Of a stretch of DNA of 64,000 nucleotides, positions 8,046 to 15,705 are shown piece by piece. The notes under the pieces were generated by a model, which worked only from the letters and a program-made list of their open reading frames with translations, made no database searches and was not told where the DNA came from. The translations under genes were made by a program, and so were the position numbers. Position 1 is the stretch's first letter. Each line of letters opens with the position of its first letter. The stretch lies in assembly GCA_017415715.1 (NCBI GenBank), contig JAFQFD010000020.1, positions 1 through 64,000 on the forward strand, in the 5' to 3' direction. The stretch is from Bacteroidales bacterium. Lineage in GTDB: Bacteria > Bacteroidota > Bacteroidia > Bacteroidales > UBA932.

Positions 8046-9443
8046 ATGAAAAAGGTATTTTTAGTTTCGCTTTTCGCGCTTTTCGCGTCAGTCGCTGCTT
8101 TCGCACAGCAGGCTGAAGTGAACCAGTATGGTCAGAAGGTGAACTCCTATCCTATCGACGCTACAGTCCAGGACGGTATCCTTGTGTTCCAGAACAAGAA
8201 CCAGAACTACAAGATGTGGTTCGACATCCGCGTACAGGGTGATGCTGCCGTATTCTTCGGCTATGACAAGAACCTTACCCAGATCGGTAACGGCATGCAG
8301 ATGCGCCGTACCCGTTTCGCGGTGAAGGCTCAGCTCGACAAGAACTGGTACGGTGAGCTCGACACTGACTGGACCAGCGGTACTCCCGAGCTCAAGGACG
8401 CTTACATCGGATTCACTGGCGTGAAGGGCCTCGAGATCAAGGTCGGTAACTTCAAGGAGAACTTCTCTATCCAGAGAAACACCACTTCACGCTACCTCCA
8501 GTTCATGGAGCGTCCGATGGTGACTTATCTTGCTCCATCACGCCACATGGGTATCAACGTGAAGTATTCTATGCCGGCTCTCTGGGTGAGCGCAGGTGCA
8601 TTCGGTCCTGCTCTTGAGGACGCAGAGACTCACACCTTCATCGAGGACGGAAACAAGGACTACGGTCTGAACTGCGGTATGTCTTATACAGGAAAGGTGG
8701 TTTACCGTCCGCTCCACAAGATGAAGAACGCTTCTCTCCACATCGGCGCAGCTGTTTCTTACAGAAATCCTAAGACTTCTTCCACAGACGGTTACAACGC
8801 AGTACGTTACAGCACCCGTAACACTACAGCCATCAACCGCAAGAAGTTCCTCGACACTGACGCCATCAAGTATCTTGACCACGAGCTTGCTTGGACAGCA
8901 GAACTTGCAGGTCACTGGAAGGGACTCCGTTGGGAGGCTGCTTATCTCGCACGTCTTCCTTACGTAGATGCATCAAAGAGCCCTATGACTGACATCACTC
9001 CAGCTTGGGGATGGTATGTTCAGGCAGGTTACCTCCTCTTCGGCGGAAGCCAGAACTATGATGCAGGCGGAGCGAAGTATACTCGCGTGAACGCCGGCAA
9101 GGAGTGGGGTGACATCGAGCTCTGCGCTCGCGTCGAGTACCTCGACCTTAATATCTCTGACTACTGCATGGGTGGTTCTGCATATGCATACTCGCTCGGT
9201 CTCAATTTCCACGTTACAAGAAACGTGAAGTTCGTGATCAACTACCAGTACAACGACAACGACATCTTCGCAAACGGAAAGGGTGAGCAGGACGGAACCG
9301 ACAAGACTGCAAAGGGACCTTACAGAACAGGTTATGATGCAGCAGGCAACGTGACTTACTATCCGGGAGACATCGCACCAGACAGCAAGAGCAAGGGTAT
9401 CGACTACCACATGCTCGCATGCCGCTTCCAGGTAGCATTCTAA
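8046..9443 (+). CDS. OprO/OprP-family outer-membrane porin
   Basis: 465 residues with a signal peptide (MKKVFLVSLFALFASVAAFAQ). The conserved family blocks GNFKENFSIQRNTTSRYLQF and MERPMVTYLAPSRHMG identify the phosphate-selective porin O/P family (Pfam Porin_O_P). It forms a beta-barrel in the outer membrane and ends in aromatic-rich HMLACRFQVAF as expected for barrel assembly. The position behind DUF47 and PiT-like genes supports phosphate or polyphosphate uptake, although this family also includes porins of other specificity. Confidence 0.9.
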   Translation: MKKVFLVSLFALFASVAAFAQQAEVNQYGQKVNSYPIDATVQDGILVFQNKNQNYKMWFDIRVQGDAAVFFGYDKNLTQIGNGMQMRRTRFAVKAQLDKNWYGELDTDWTSGTPELKDAYIGFTGVKGLEIKVGNFKENFSIQRNTTSRYLQFMERPMVTYLAPSRHMGINVKYSMPALWVSAGAFGPALEDAETHTFIEDGNKDYGLNCGMSYTGKVVYRPLHKMKNASLHIGAAVSYRNPKTSSTDGYNAVRYSTRNTTAINRKKFLDTDAIKYLDHELAWTAELAGHWKGLRWEAAYLARLPYVDASKSPMTDITPAWGWYVQAGYLLFGGSQNYDAGGAKYTRVNAGKEWGDIELCARVEYLDLNISDYCMGGSAYAYSLGLNFHVTRNVKFVINYQYNDNDIFANGKGEQDGTDKTAKGPYRTGYDAAGNVTYYPGDIAPDSKSKGIDYHMLACRFQVAF

Positions 9444-9449
9444 TGCGCC

Positions 9450-9502
9450 TGTCATTTCGACCGGATCCTGTCATTTCGACCGAACGAAGTGAGTGGAGAA
9501 AT
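9450..9502. repeat. Interspersed intergenic repeat, TGTCATTTCGACCG type
   Basis: TGTCATTTCGACCG occurs at 9450-9463 and again at 9469-9482. The second copy continues as AACGAAGTGAGTGGAGAAAT to about 9502. A related copy (about 30 of 34 positions by eye) lies at 19891-19924 inside hutI. This looks like a dispersed non-coding repeat. Confidence 0.7.
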
Positions 9503-9547
9503 CTATAAACCAAAAACAAATATCAACCAATTAAACATCAAACAATC

Positions 9548-10171
9548 ATGAAAAAGTTTTTCGTATTCGCAGCAGCAGCTGCATTTGCTCTCGTAGCTTG
9601 TAACAAAGACAACCACACAGTACAGGGCAGTGGTAACCAGGGTGGCGATGCAAAGGTTGCAGGCCTCGTTCTCAACGAGCTTTCAGGTGCTGACAAGTAC
9701 ATCGAACTGTACAACACTACTGACAAGGAGATCAACCTTGACGGTGTTTACCTCGTTAAGTATGACTCTTCTAAGGAAGGTGGCCAGAGCACTACATGGA
9801 CTGGTAAGGGCGGTATCAAGATCGCTGCAAAGGGTTTCGTAGTTCTCGAGAGCTCTGACCTCGCTGACGAGGCAGAGGGTGGTGATCCAGCATACGCTTA
9901 TGAGAGCGCAAACCACGTGTTCAAAGGTGGTCTCTCAGGCAAGAAGAACGTATTCATCGAGCTCTACAGCGCAGCTGGTGAGAAGCTCAGCGAGTTCAAG
10001 AGAGGCGAAGAGGGTGCAGGCTGGAACCAGGTTTCAGGCTTCAACAACGACAAGAAGCACACTTTCTCACGCGTACCGGACGGAACAGGTGAGTTCGTAT
10101 ACGCTGACCCTACCAAGGGCGCTGCAAACGGTGCAAAGGTTGCTGACATCGAGCAGACTCCTGAAATGTAA
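9548..10171 (+). CDS. Lipoprotein with lamin-tail domain (LTD)
   Basis: 207 residues. A signal peptide ends in the lipobox LVAC (Cys18), so the protein should be lipidated and membrane-anchored. Residues about 35-150 form a lamin-tail-type beta domain: VLNELSGADKYIELYNTTDKE, then LDGVYLVKY, then IAAKGFVVLESSDL. Bacterial LTD domains are usually parts of secreted, often DNA-binding or nuclease-linked, surface proteins. Here the domain stands alone. It follows the porin after a 100-nt gap containing an interspersed repeat. Confidence 0.8.
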   Translation: MKKFFVFAAAAAFALVACNKDNHTVQGSGNQGGDAKVAGLVLNELSGADKYIELYNTTDKEINLDGVYLVKYDSSKEGGQSTTWTGKGGIKIAAKGFVVLESSDLADEAEGGDPAYAYESANHVFKGGLSGKKNVFIELYSAAGEKLSEFKRGEEGAGWNQVSGFNNDKKHTFSRVPDGTGEFVYADPTKGAANGAKVADIEQTPEM

Positions 10172-10196
10172 TAATTGCTGATAGTATAATAGAACT

Positions 10197-10835
10197 ATGG
10201 CAGAATTGAAGATCGGCGAGATCTCGAAGCCACGCTTCGAGTTCCGCTCTTTCGGACAGTGCTTCTGTGAGGCACACAAGAGAATGGCTCGTCTTTCCGT
10301 TCCTGTACCTGAAAAGGTATGGGAGCGTGAAAGCGACGAGATCTACATCATCTCACGCAAGAACGACATCAACAACACCAAGATCCGCAACGGAAAGATG
10401 GACATCAAGACTTATGTCCAGACAGTTGACGGCCTCGAGCAGTGGAACCCTCTCATGAAGGGCGAGTTCCCTATCTCCCGCACAGTGCTCGAGAACGAGG
10501 TTTTCCCTGCATTCATGGTGGAGATGCCTGCTCTTGACAAGGATGAGTACACTTATGACGAGTTCATCGCTATGGTGAAGGCTAACCCTGATCTCGCAGC
10601 TGTACGCGTGCACAAGCAGCGTTTCGGCTACATGGTGAACAACACCATCTGCGAGGTAGGAAACGTTCTCATCAACGGTGCGAAGGTGGTTACCATCAAC
10701 TCTGAGTCTACTGAGATCGAGGACATCAAGAAGACCATCGCTGACTGCGGTCTCGAGGGTGTTGAGAATATCAACTATCTCCAGGCTATCAAGCGTGTGA
10801 TCGGAATGTCTGACAAGCCACTTGCAAACGAGTAG
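10197..10835 (+). CDS. Conserved protein, possible divergent CYTH/triphosphate-tunnel fold
   Basis: 212 residues, no signal or membrane segment. The stretch NNTKIRNGKMDIKTYVQ then DGLEQWNPLMKGEFPI resembles the strand pattern (KIR, D-x-K, E-x-W) of divergent CYTH-superfamily proteins. The following gene is a clear CYTH protein 4 nt downstream, which makes a paired role plausible. Substrate unknown; the CYTH assignment is inference from pattern only. Confidence 0.6.
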   Translation: MAELKIGEISKPRFEFRSFGQCFCEAHKRMARLSVPVPEKVWERESDEIYIISRKNDINNTKIRNGKMDIKTYVQTVDGLEQWNPLMKGEFPISRTVLENEVFPAFMVEMPALDKDEYTYDEFIAMVKANPDLAAVRVHKQRFGYMVNNTICEVGNVLINGAKVVTINSESTEIEDIKKTIADCGLEGVENINYLQAIKRVIGMSDKPLANE

Positions 10836-10839
10836 TATC

Positions 10840-11313
10840 ATGGCACAGGAAATCGAAAGAAAATTCTTGGTTGCAGGCGACTTCAAGCCGTTTGCAAAGA
10901 AGGCGACCCGCATCACTCAGGGTTACCTCAGCTCTGTTCCTGAGCGCACTGTACGCGTACGCGTAAAGGGCGAGAAGGGATTCATCACTATCAAGGGCAT
11001 CGGCTCTGAGAGCGGCGCAAGCCGTTTCGAGTGGGAGAAGGAGATCCCTGTAGCAGAAGTTCAGGAACTTCTGAAGATCTGTGAGCCAGGCGTGATCGAC
11101 AAGACACGCTACCTCGTTGAGGCTGGTGAGCACACCTATGAGGTAGACGAATTCTACGGTGACAACGAAGGCCTTACAGTGGCTGAGGTTGAGCTTTCTT
11201 CTGAGGACGAGGCTTTTGTAAAGCCTGAGTGGCTCGGTGAGGAGGTTACCGGAGATGTGAAGTACTACAACTCTATGCTTATGAAGAACCCATATAAGAA
11301 TTGGGCGAAATAA
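10840..11313 (+). CDS. CYTH-domain protein (triphosphate tunnel metalloenzyme)
   Basis: 157 residues, the typical bacterial single-domain length. The N-terminus MAQEIERKF carries the ExExK signature, followed by RVRVKGEKGFITIKG, RFEWEKEIP, KTRYLVE and EVDEFYGDNEGLTVAEVEL, all standard CYTH strands lining the tunnel with acidic and basic residues. Family members hydrolyse inorganic triphosphate or related substrates with Mg2+/Mn2+. I chose ATG 10840; the upstream in-frame extension is inside the preceding gene. Confidence 0.88.
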   Translation: MAQEIERKFLVAGDFKPFAKKATRITQGYLSSVPERTVRVRVKGEKGFITIKGIGSESGASRFEWEKEIPVAEVQELLKICEPGVIDKTRYLVEAGEHTYEVDEFYGDNEGLTVAEVELSSEDEAFVKPEWLGEEVTGDVKYYNSMLMKNPYKNWAK

Positions 11314-11319
11314 TTTGAG

Positions 11320-11421
11320 ATTGCCGATCAAGCCGGCAATGACGTCTGTCGTAACCGGCAATGACGTCTGTCGTATGCTGCCAGGGGATGGCTCCACGTC
11401 ATCCCCGGCTTGACCGGGGAT
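11320..11421. repeat. Palindromic intergenic repeats plus 22-nt tandem repeat
   Basis: A hairpin of type ATTGCCGA-TCAAG-CCGGCAAT (11320-11340) overlaps two tandem copies of a 21-nt unit beginning CCGGCAATGACGTC (11333-11353 and 11355-11375). A second hairpin ATCCCCGG-CTTGA-CCGGGGAT follows at 11401-11421, 18 nt before the DASS gene. The two hairpin types are reverse-oriented versions of one family also present at 13060 and 24509-24574. Confidence 0.75.
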
Positions 11422-11439
11422 CTTTAAACACACAAAACC

Positions 11440-13050
11440 ATGACCGACAAGAACACTGAACTTCAGCAGGAGCAGGTCTTCGACCCGCTGGATATGAATA
11501 ATTATAAGGTCGAGAAACTCCCGAAGATGGAGAAATCCGGATTCGAGAAGTGGATGGCCCGTCTGGGCGGTCCTATAGCGGCTATCGTTTTCGTCCTCAT
11601 ATATTGGGTGATCGACATCCCGCTTTTCGACAACCTTGACTTCTCGGGACTTTCCGCCAAGGCGCAGGCAAGGCTCGCAGTCATCGGCGAGGCTGCCTTC
11701 ATCAGGGCATGCTATGCGATGCTCGCCATATTCTGTGCATCCATAGTATTATGGATCACTGAGGCGGTGCAGAGCTACCTGACCTCACTCATGGTGATCA
11801 TGGCCGTGATCCTTTGCGGCGTGACCACGCAGAAGGATGCCTTCGCGCAGCTCGGACATCCTGTGATGTGGCTCAACATCCTCTCTTTCGTTCTTGCCAG
11901 CATGCTTGTCAAGACAAGGGTTGCCAAGAGATTTGCCCTCTGGTTTGTGCTCAAGTTCGGAAAGAGCGCGGGCGGAGTGTTCTTCAGCTTCCTTGTCATC
12001 AATGTCGTCCTGTCGATGTTCATCTCGGCTACCACTGTGAAGGCTACCATCCTTCTTCCTATATTCATGGTAGTGGCGGCCATCTTCGGAGCAAGCCAGG
12101 GCAACCGCAACAATTTCGGACGCAACCTTGTGCTCCAGAACCTGTTCCAGATCAACATAGGCGCGAGCGCCTTCATGACCGGATCGGGAGCCAACCTTCT
12201 TGCAATATCACTCCTTACAGGCGCATATAGTTCAGTCACAATGCTTTATGCTGACTGGCTCGCTGCCGCATTCCCTCTCGCGATGATCCTGCTCCTCATC
12301 GGCTGGTTCATCGGCGTGAAGGTGATATTCCCTCTCAAGCCGGAGGAGAGGAAGCCACAGATCGAGGGCGGTATGGAACGCCTCCGTCAGGAACTCGATG
12401 CAATGGGCAAGATGACCAGAGAGGAATTCAAGGCCATAGCCATATTTGTCGGTGTACTCGTGATGTGGGTTACAGAGAGCCTGCATGACGTTTCGGCGGA
12501 AGTGGTGGTTCTCATAGGAGCCATCATATCCCTGATGCCTGGAATCGGTGTCGTCAAGTGGAACGATGTCGACATTCCATGGCATCTTATGATTTTCTCT
12601 GCAGGTGCATATGTGATCGGATCCGGCCTCAATGCCACCGATCTTCCTGCAATGATGGTCGGCGCTGGAATGGACGCGCTGGGCATCACGGCGGATACAC
12701 CGTTCATAGTTCTGTATATACTGCTTACAGGACTCATGCTCTTCAGTGCCCTGATCTTCCAGTCCAAGAACATGAGGGCGTTGGTATTTGTGCCTATCGC
12801 CATAGGTGTCGAGCAGCAGTTCGGCCTTCCGCCGCTCAGCCTCTCGTTCCCTGTGTCACTTTTGATTGAACATGTCTACGTGCTGCCGTTCAACAGCAAG
12901 CCGGCAGCGCTGCTATATACTACAAACCACTACAGCTGGAGCGATACCTTCAAGTTCGGCATCACCATGATGCTCATTGCATGGGTGATGATCCTCGTAT
13001 GGGGAGAAACGGTCCTCCACTGGTTAGGATATACTCCAGGCTTATTTTAA
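11440..13050 (+). CDS. DASS/SLC13-family anion:Na+ symporter
   Basis: 536 residues with a polar N-terminal 40 residues, then about a dozen membrane helices. Family traits include FISATTVKATILLPIFMV (SNT-like hairpin region), FMTGSGANLLAISL and the C-terminal LPFNSKPAALLYT with WSDTFKFG. Members import dicarboxylates, citrate or sulfate with sodium into the cytoplasm. Substrate cannot be told from sequence alone. It lies between two palindromic repeats and seems to be its own transcription unit. Confidence 0.85.
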   Translation: MTDKNTELQQEQVFDPLDMNNYKVEKLPKMEKSGFEKWMARLGGPIAAIVFVLIYWVIDIPLFDNLDFSGLSAKAQARLAVIGEAAFIRACYAMLAIFCASIVLWITEAVQSYLTSLMVIMAVILCGVTTQKDAFAQLGHPVMWLNILSFVLASMLVKTRVAKRFALWFVLKFGKSAGGVFFSFLVINVVLSMFISATTVKATILLPIFMVVAAIFGASQGNRNNFGRNLVLQNLFQINIGASAFMTGSGANLLAISLLTGAYSSVTMLYADWLAAAFPLAMILLLIGWFIGVKVIFPLKPEERKPQIEGGMERLRQELDAMGKMTREEFKAIAIFVGVLVMWVTESLHDVSAEVVVLIGAIISLMPGIGVVKWNDVDIPWHLMIFSAGAYVIGSGLNATDLPAMMVGAGMDALGITADTPFIVLYILLTGLMLFSALIFQSKNMRALVFVPIAIGVEQQFGLPPLSLSFPVSLLIEHVYVLPFNSKPAALLYTTNHYSWSDTFKFGITMMLIAWVMILVWGETVLHWLGYTPGLF

Positions 13051-13059
13051 GCCTATGTC

Positions 13060-13080
13060 ATCCCCGGCTTGGCCGGGGAT
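13060..13080. repeat. Palindromic intergenic repeat (ATCCCCGG type)
   Basis: ATCCCCGG-CTTGG-CCGGGGAT gives an 8-bp perfect stem with a 5-nt loop, immediately after the DASS gene and 16 nt before the next ATG. It differs from the 11401 copy only in the loop. Confidence 0.75.
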
Positions 13081-13095
13081 CTATAACATAATAAT

Positions 13096-14550
13096 ATGAT
13101 ATCAATACAGGCTAAGAAGCATGACAATTTCTCTGTTGAATTCAAGTTCGGATTCAACTGCAGCGAGGACGGAGTCCGCGATGACTTTTCAGTCAACGCG
13201 TGGATCTTCGTGCCCAACAGTCTTGACATCAATCCGGAGAACTACGGCAAGAAGCAGTTCTATCGTGATGTCAAGTCAAATGTCCGTCTGATCACGCCTG
13301 TATATCTTCTCAGAGACATCGCACAGGACAGCTCGCTTCCTCTCGTTTCCCTGAAACATGCCCTGGAGAGGGTGGTGGACAATCCGGTCCCGGAAGAACT
13401 GGATGCATACGAATACCACCTCAAGATGTTCGCGGCGATATTCAAGAGCGCCCTGCGCGACCAGGTGTCGCACATGCAGTCCGTCCGCTCCCTCGACTCG
13501 GCCGAATACCTCGTCGAGGACTATGTGGACAATGCAGCCCTGGTGCTGAAGAAGTTCCGCGCCCTTTATCGCATCATCGATGTCCCGACGGTCACGGAAA
13601 AGACCCGCGGCCTGTTCAGGATGTGCGACGAGTTCATGAGCCATGTCGTCGAACTGAGGACCATCCGTCTCATAAAGATGCTGGATTCGTCCATAAATGC
13701 GGAAGTCTATGCCGGCATCCGCAGGAAGTTCATGGATCTCATCATAGGGGAGCATAATTATAAGGTGTCGCAGGGCTATGGTGTCATGAAGAATGACGCG
13801 AAGCATGACCGCCAGCTCATCTACCACAGGGGAATGCTCAAGAAGTTCATCGAGAGCGAACTGTATATCCGTCTGGACAAGAAGAAAGACGGCGTCGCTG
13901 TCGAGCAGCTGTACTACAGCATCGCGGCGGGAGCGGCGATGATCTTTGCGACAGCCGTCGCGTGGTTCACCCAGGTAAAATATGGCAACATCACATGGCC
14001 GCTTTTCATAGTCCTTGTCATCAGCTACATGCTCAAGGACCGCATCAAGGACCTTCTGAGGTACTATTTCGCCCATAAACTTGGCAACAAGTACTATGAC
14101 AAGAAGGCTACGGTCACCATAGGTCATAACCGTGTGGGCGAGATCAAGGAGGGATTCGACTTCATCTCGTCATCGCGTACTCCTGCCGAGGTGATGAAAC
14201 TTCGCGAGGAGGCCTCATCGGTCGAGGATGAGTCGCGTATATTCGAGGAGAAGATACTCCTTTACAGAAAGCACGTCACAATAGATGACGTGGCTCTGTC
14301 GGAGAACGACGACTATCCGATGCGTGGCATCAACGAGATCATGCGTCTGCATCTGAACAGATTCACCCACAAGATGGACAATCCGGAGGTTCCTATCGAC
14401 TCTGTTGACGCCGAGGGCAACATATCCACCGTCAATGTCGCAAAAATTTACTATGTTTACGCAGTTTTTCAGTTACAGCACGACGATGTGACTGAATACC
14501 ACCGGTTCAGGATAACGATGAGCCGGGATGGAATCATCTCCATAGAATAA
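13096..14550 (+). CDS. Protein of unknown function with two central membrane helices
   Basis: 484 residues. The N-terminal 270 residues are soluble and helix-rich, then two adjacent hydrophobic segments (about 276-293 and 300-315) precede a short basic linker and a C-terminal domain of about 150 residues. No signal peptide and no recognisable catalytic motif. The gene ends 15 nt before the SGNH hydrolase gene, so the two may be cotranscribed. I do not recognise the family. Confidence 0.85.
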   Translation: MISIQAKKHDNFSVEFKFGFNCSEDGVRDDFSVNAWIFVPNSLDINPENYGKKQFYRDVKSNVRLITPVYLLRDIAQDSSLPLVSLKHALERVVDNPVPEELDAYEYHLKMFAAIFKSALRDQVSHMQSVRSLDSAEYLVEDYVDNAALVLKKFRALYRIIDVPTVTEKTRGLFRMCDEFMSHVVELRTIRLIKMLDSSINAEVYAGIRRKFMDLIIGEHNYKVSQGYGVMKNDAKHDRQLIYHRGMLKKFIESELYIRLDKKKDGVAVEQLYYSIAAGAAMIFATAVAWFTQVKYGNITWPLFIVLVISYMLKDRIKDLLRYYFAHKLGNKYYDKKATVTIGHNRVGEIKEGFDFISSSRTPAEVMKLREEASSVEDESRIFEEKILLYRKHVTIDDVALSENDDYPMRGINEIMRLHLNRFTHKMDNPEVPIDSVDAEGNISTVNVAKIYYVYAVFQLQHDDVTEYHRFRITMSRDGIISIE

Positions 14551-14565
14551 CCAAAATACATAAAT

Positions 14566-15666
14566 ATGAAAAGAATCTTTTTCTCCTTTGTCGTTCTGAT
14601 CGTTTCAGCAGCCTTTCTTGGTGCACAGACTCCGAAGGACGTTGTCTACGTGTATACTGAGGCTTCAGATCTCAATCTCATAGGAAAGATCCTTGAGGAT
14701 ACTCCTAATCCTTATCACAGAGTGGATACCGTGAAGTACAAGGGATTCACCAAGAGCGAGAACCGTCAGGTTCGCTGCTCTGCGGGACTTGCCGTGCTGT
14801 TCAAGACCAATTCGACCACCATTTCTGTGAAGACCGAGTATGGATGGCAGTATTCCAGTGTCAATACCATGGGCATAGCAACCCGTGGTTATGACCTTTA
14901 TATGAAGGACGGTGACCAGTGGCTGTGGGCCGCTTCGGGCGCGACACGTCCGGAGAAGGGAAGTGACAATCTCGTGCTCATCAAGAACATGGACGGCTCG
15001 GAGAAGGAATGCATGCTCTATCTCCCTATATATTGCGAACTCTATTCAGTGAAGATCGGCGTTCAGGAAGGAGCTGATATACAGGCGCTTGAGTCGCCGT
15101 TCAACTGTAGGATAGGCATATTCGGCTCAAGCTTCACCCACGGCATCAGCACGAGCCGTCCCGGCATGAGCTACCCTATGCAGCTCATGCGCAAGACCGG
15201 CCTGCAGTTCCTGAGCATCGCCTGCAGCGGCAATTGCAAGATGCAGCCATACTATGCGGATGTCCTCTGCGATGCAGACGTGGATGCCCTCGTCTTCGAC
15301 TCGTTCTCCAATCCTGATGCGAATATGATACGTGAAAGACTCTTCCCGTTCATCGAAAAGCTGCAGAAGGCGCATCCTGACATTCCGCTGATTTTCCAGC
15401 AGACGATATATCGCGAGAGAAGAAACTTCGACTGCGCGACCGAGCAGAAGGAAAGGGAGAAGCAGGAGACGGCTGCCGAGCTCATGAAGGAGGCGTGCAA
15501 GAAGTATGAAAACGTATATTTCATTCAGACCAATGCCACCGACGAGCTGCATGAAACTTCTGTCGACGGCACCCATCCGGGAGACTACGGATATACCCTT
15601 TGGGCGAATTCCATAGAGAAACCGCTTCTGAAAATACTCAAGAAGTATGGCATAAGGAAAAAATGA
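14566..15666 (+). CDS. Secreted SGNH/GDSL-family hydrolase
   Basis: 366 residues with a signal peptide (MKRIFFSFVVLIVSAAFLGAQ). The N-terminal 160 residues resemble the beta-sandwich that precedes many Bacteroidetes SGNH esterases. The catalytic domain starts at IGIFGSSFTHG (nucleophile Ser), with an oxyanion Gly/Asn region near ACSGNCKM and the Asp-His pair in DGTHPGDYG. Such enzymes deacetylate glycans or act as lipases in the periplasm or at the cell surface. Substrate unknown. Confidence 0.85.
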   Translation: MKRIFFSFVVLIVSAAFLGAQTPKDVVYVYTEASDLNLIGKILEDTPNPYHRVDTVKYKGFTKSENRQVRCSAGLAVLFKTNSTTISVKTEYGWQYSSVNTMGIATRGYDLYMKDGDQWLWAASGATRPEKGSDNLVLIKNMDGSEKECMLYLPIYCELYSVKIGVQEGADIQALESPFNCRIGIFGSSFTHGISTSRPGMSYPMQLMRKTGLQFLSIACSGNCKMQPYYADVLCDADVDALVFDSFSNPDANMIRERLFPFIEKLQKAHPDIPLIFQQTIYRERRNFDCATEQKEREKQETAAELMKEACKKYENVYFIQTNATDELHETSVDGTHPGDYGYTLWANSIEKPLLKILKKYGIRKK

Positions 15667-15705
15667 TTACCTTTGAGGGATTTCGAATATAAATAACTAT
15701 CACAT

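Noticed and set aside
13276-14127. 283-codon minus-strand ORF opposite the 484-residue unknown protein
   Set aside because: The plus-strand frame has plausible membrane helices and operon spacing; the minus frame is His/Asp/Arg-rich shadow sequence.
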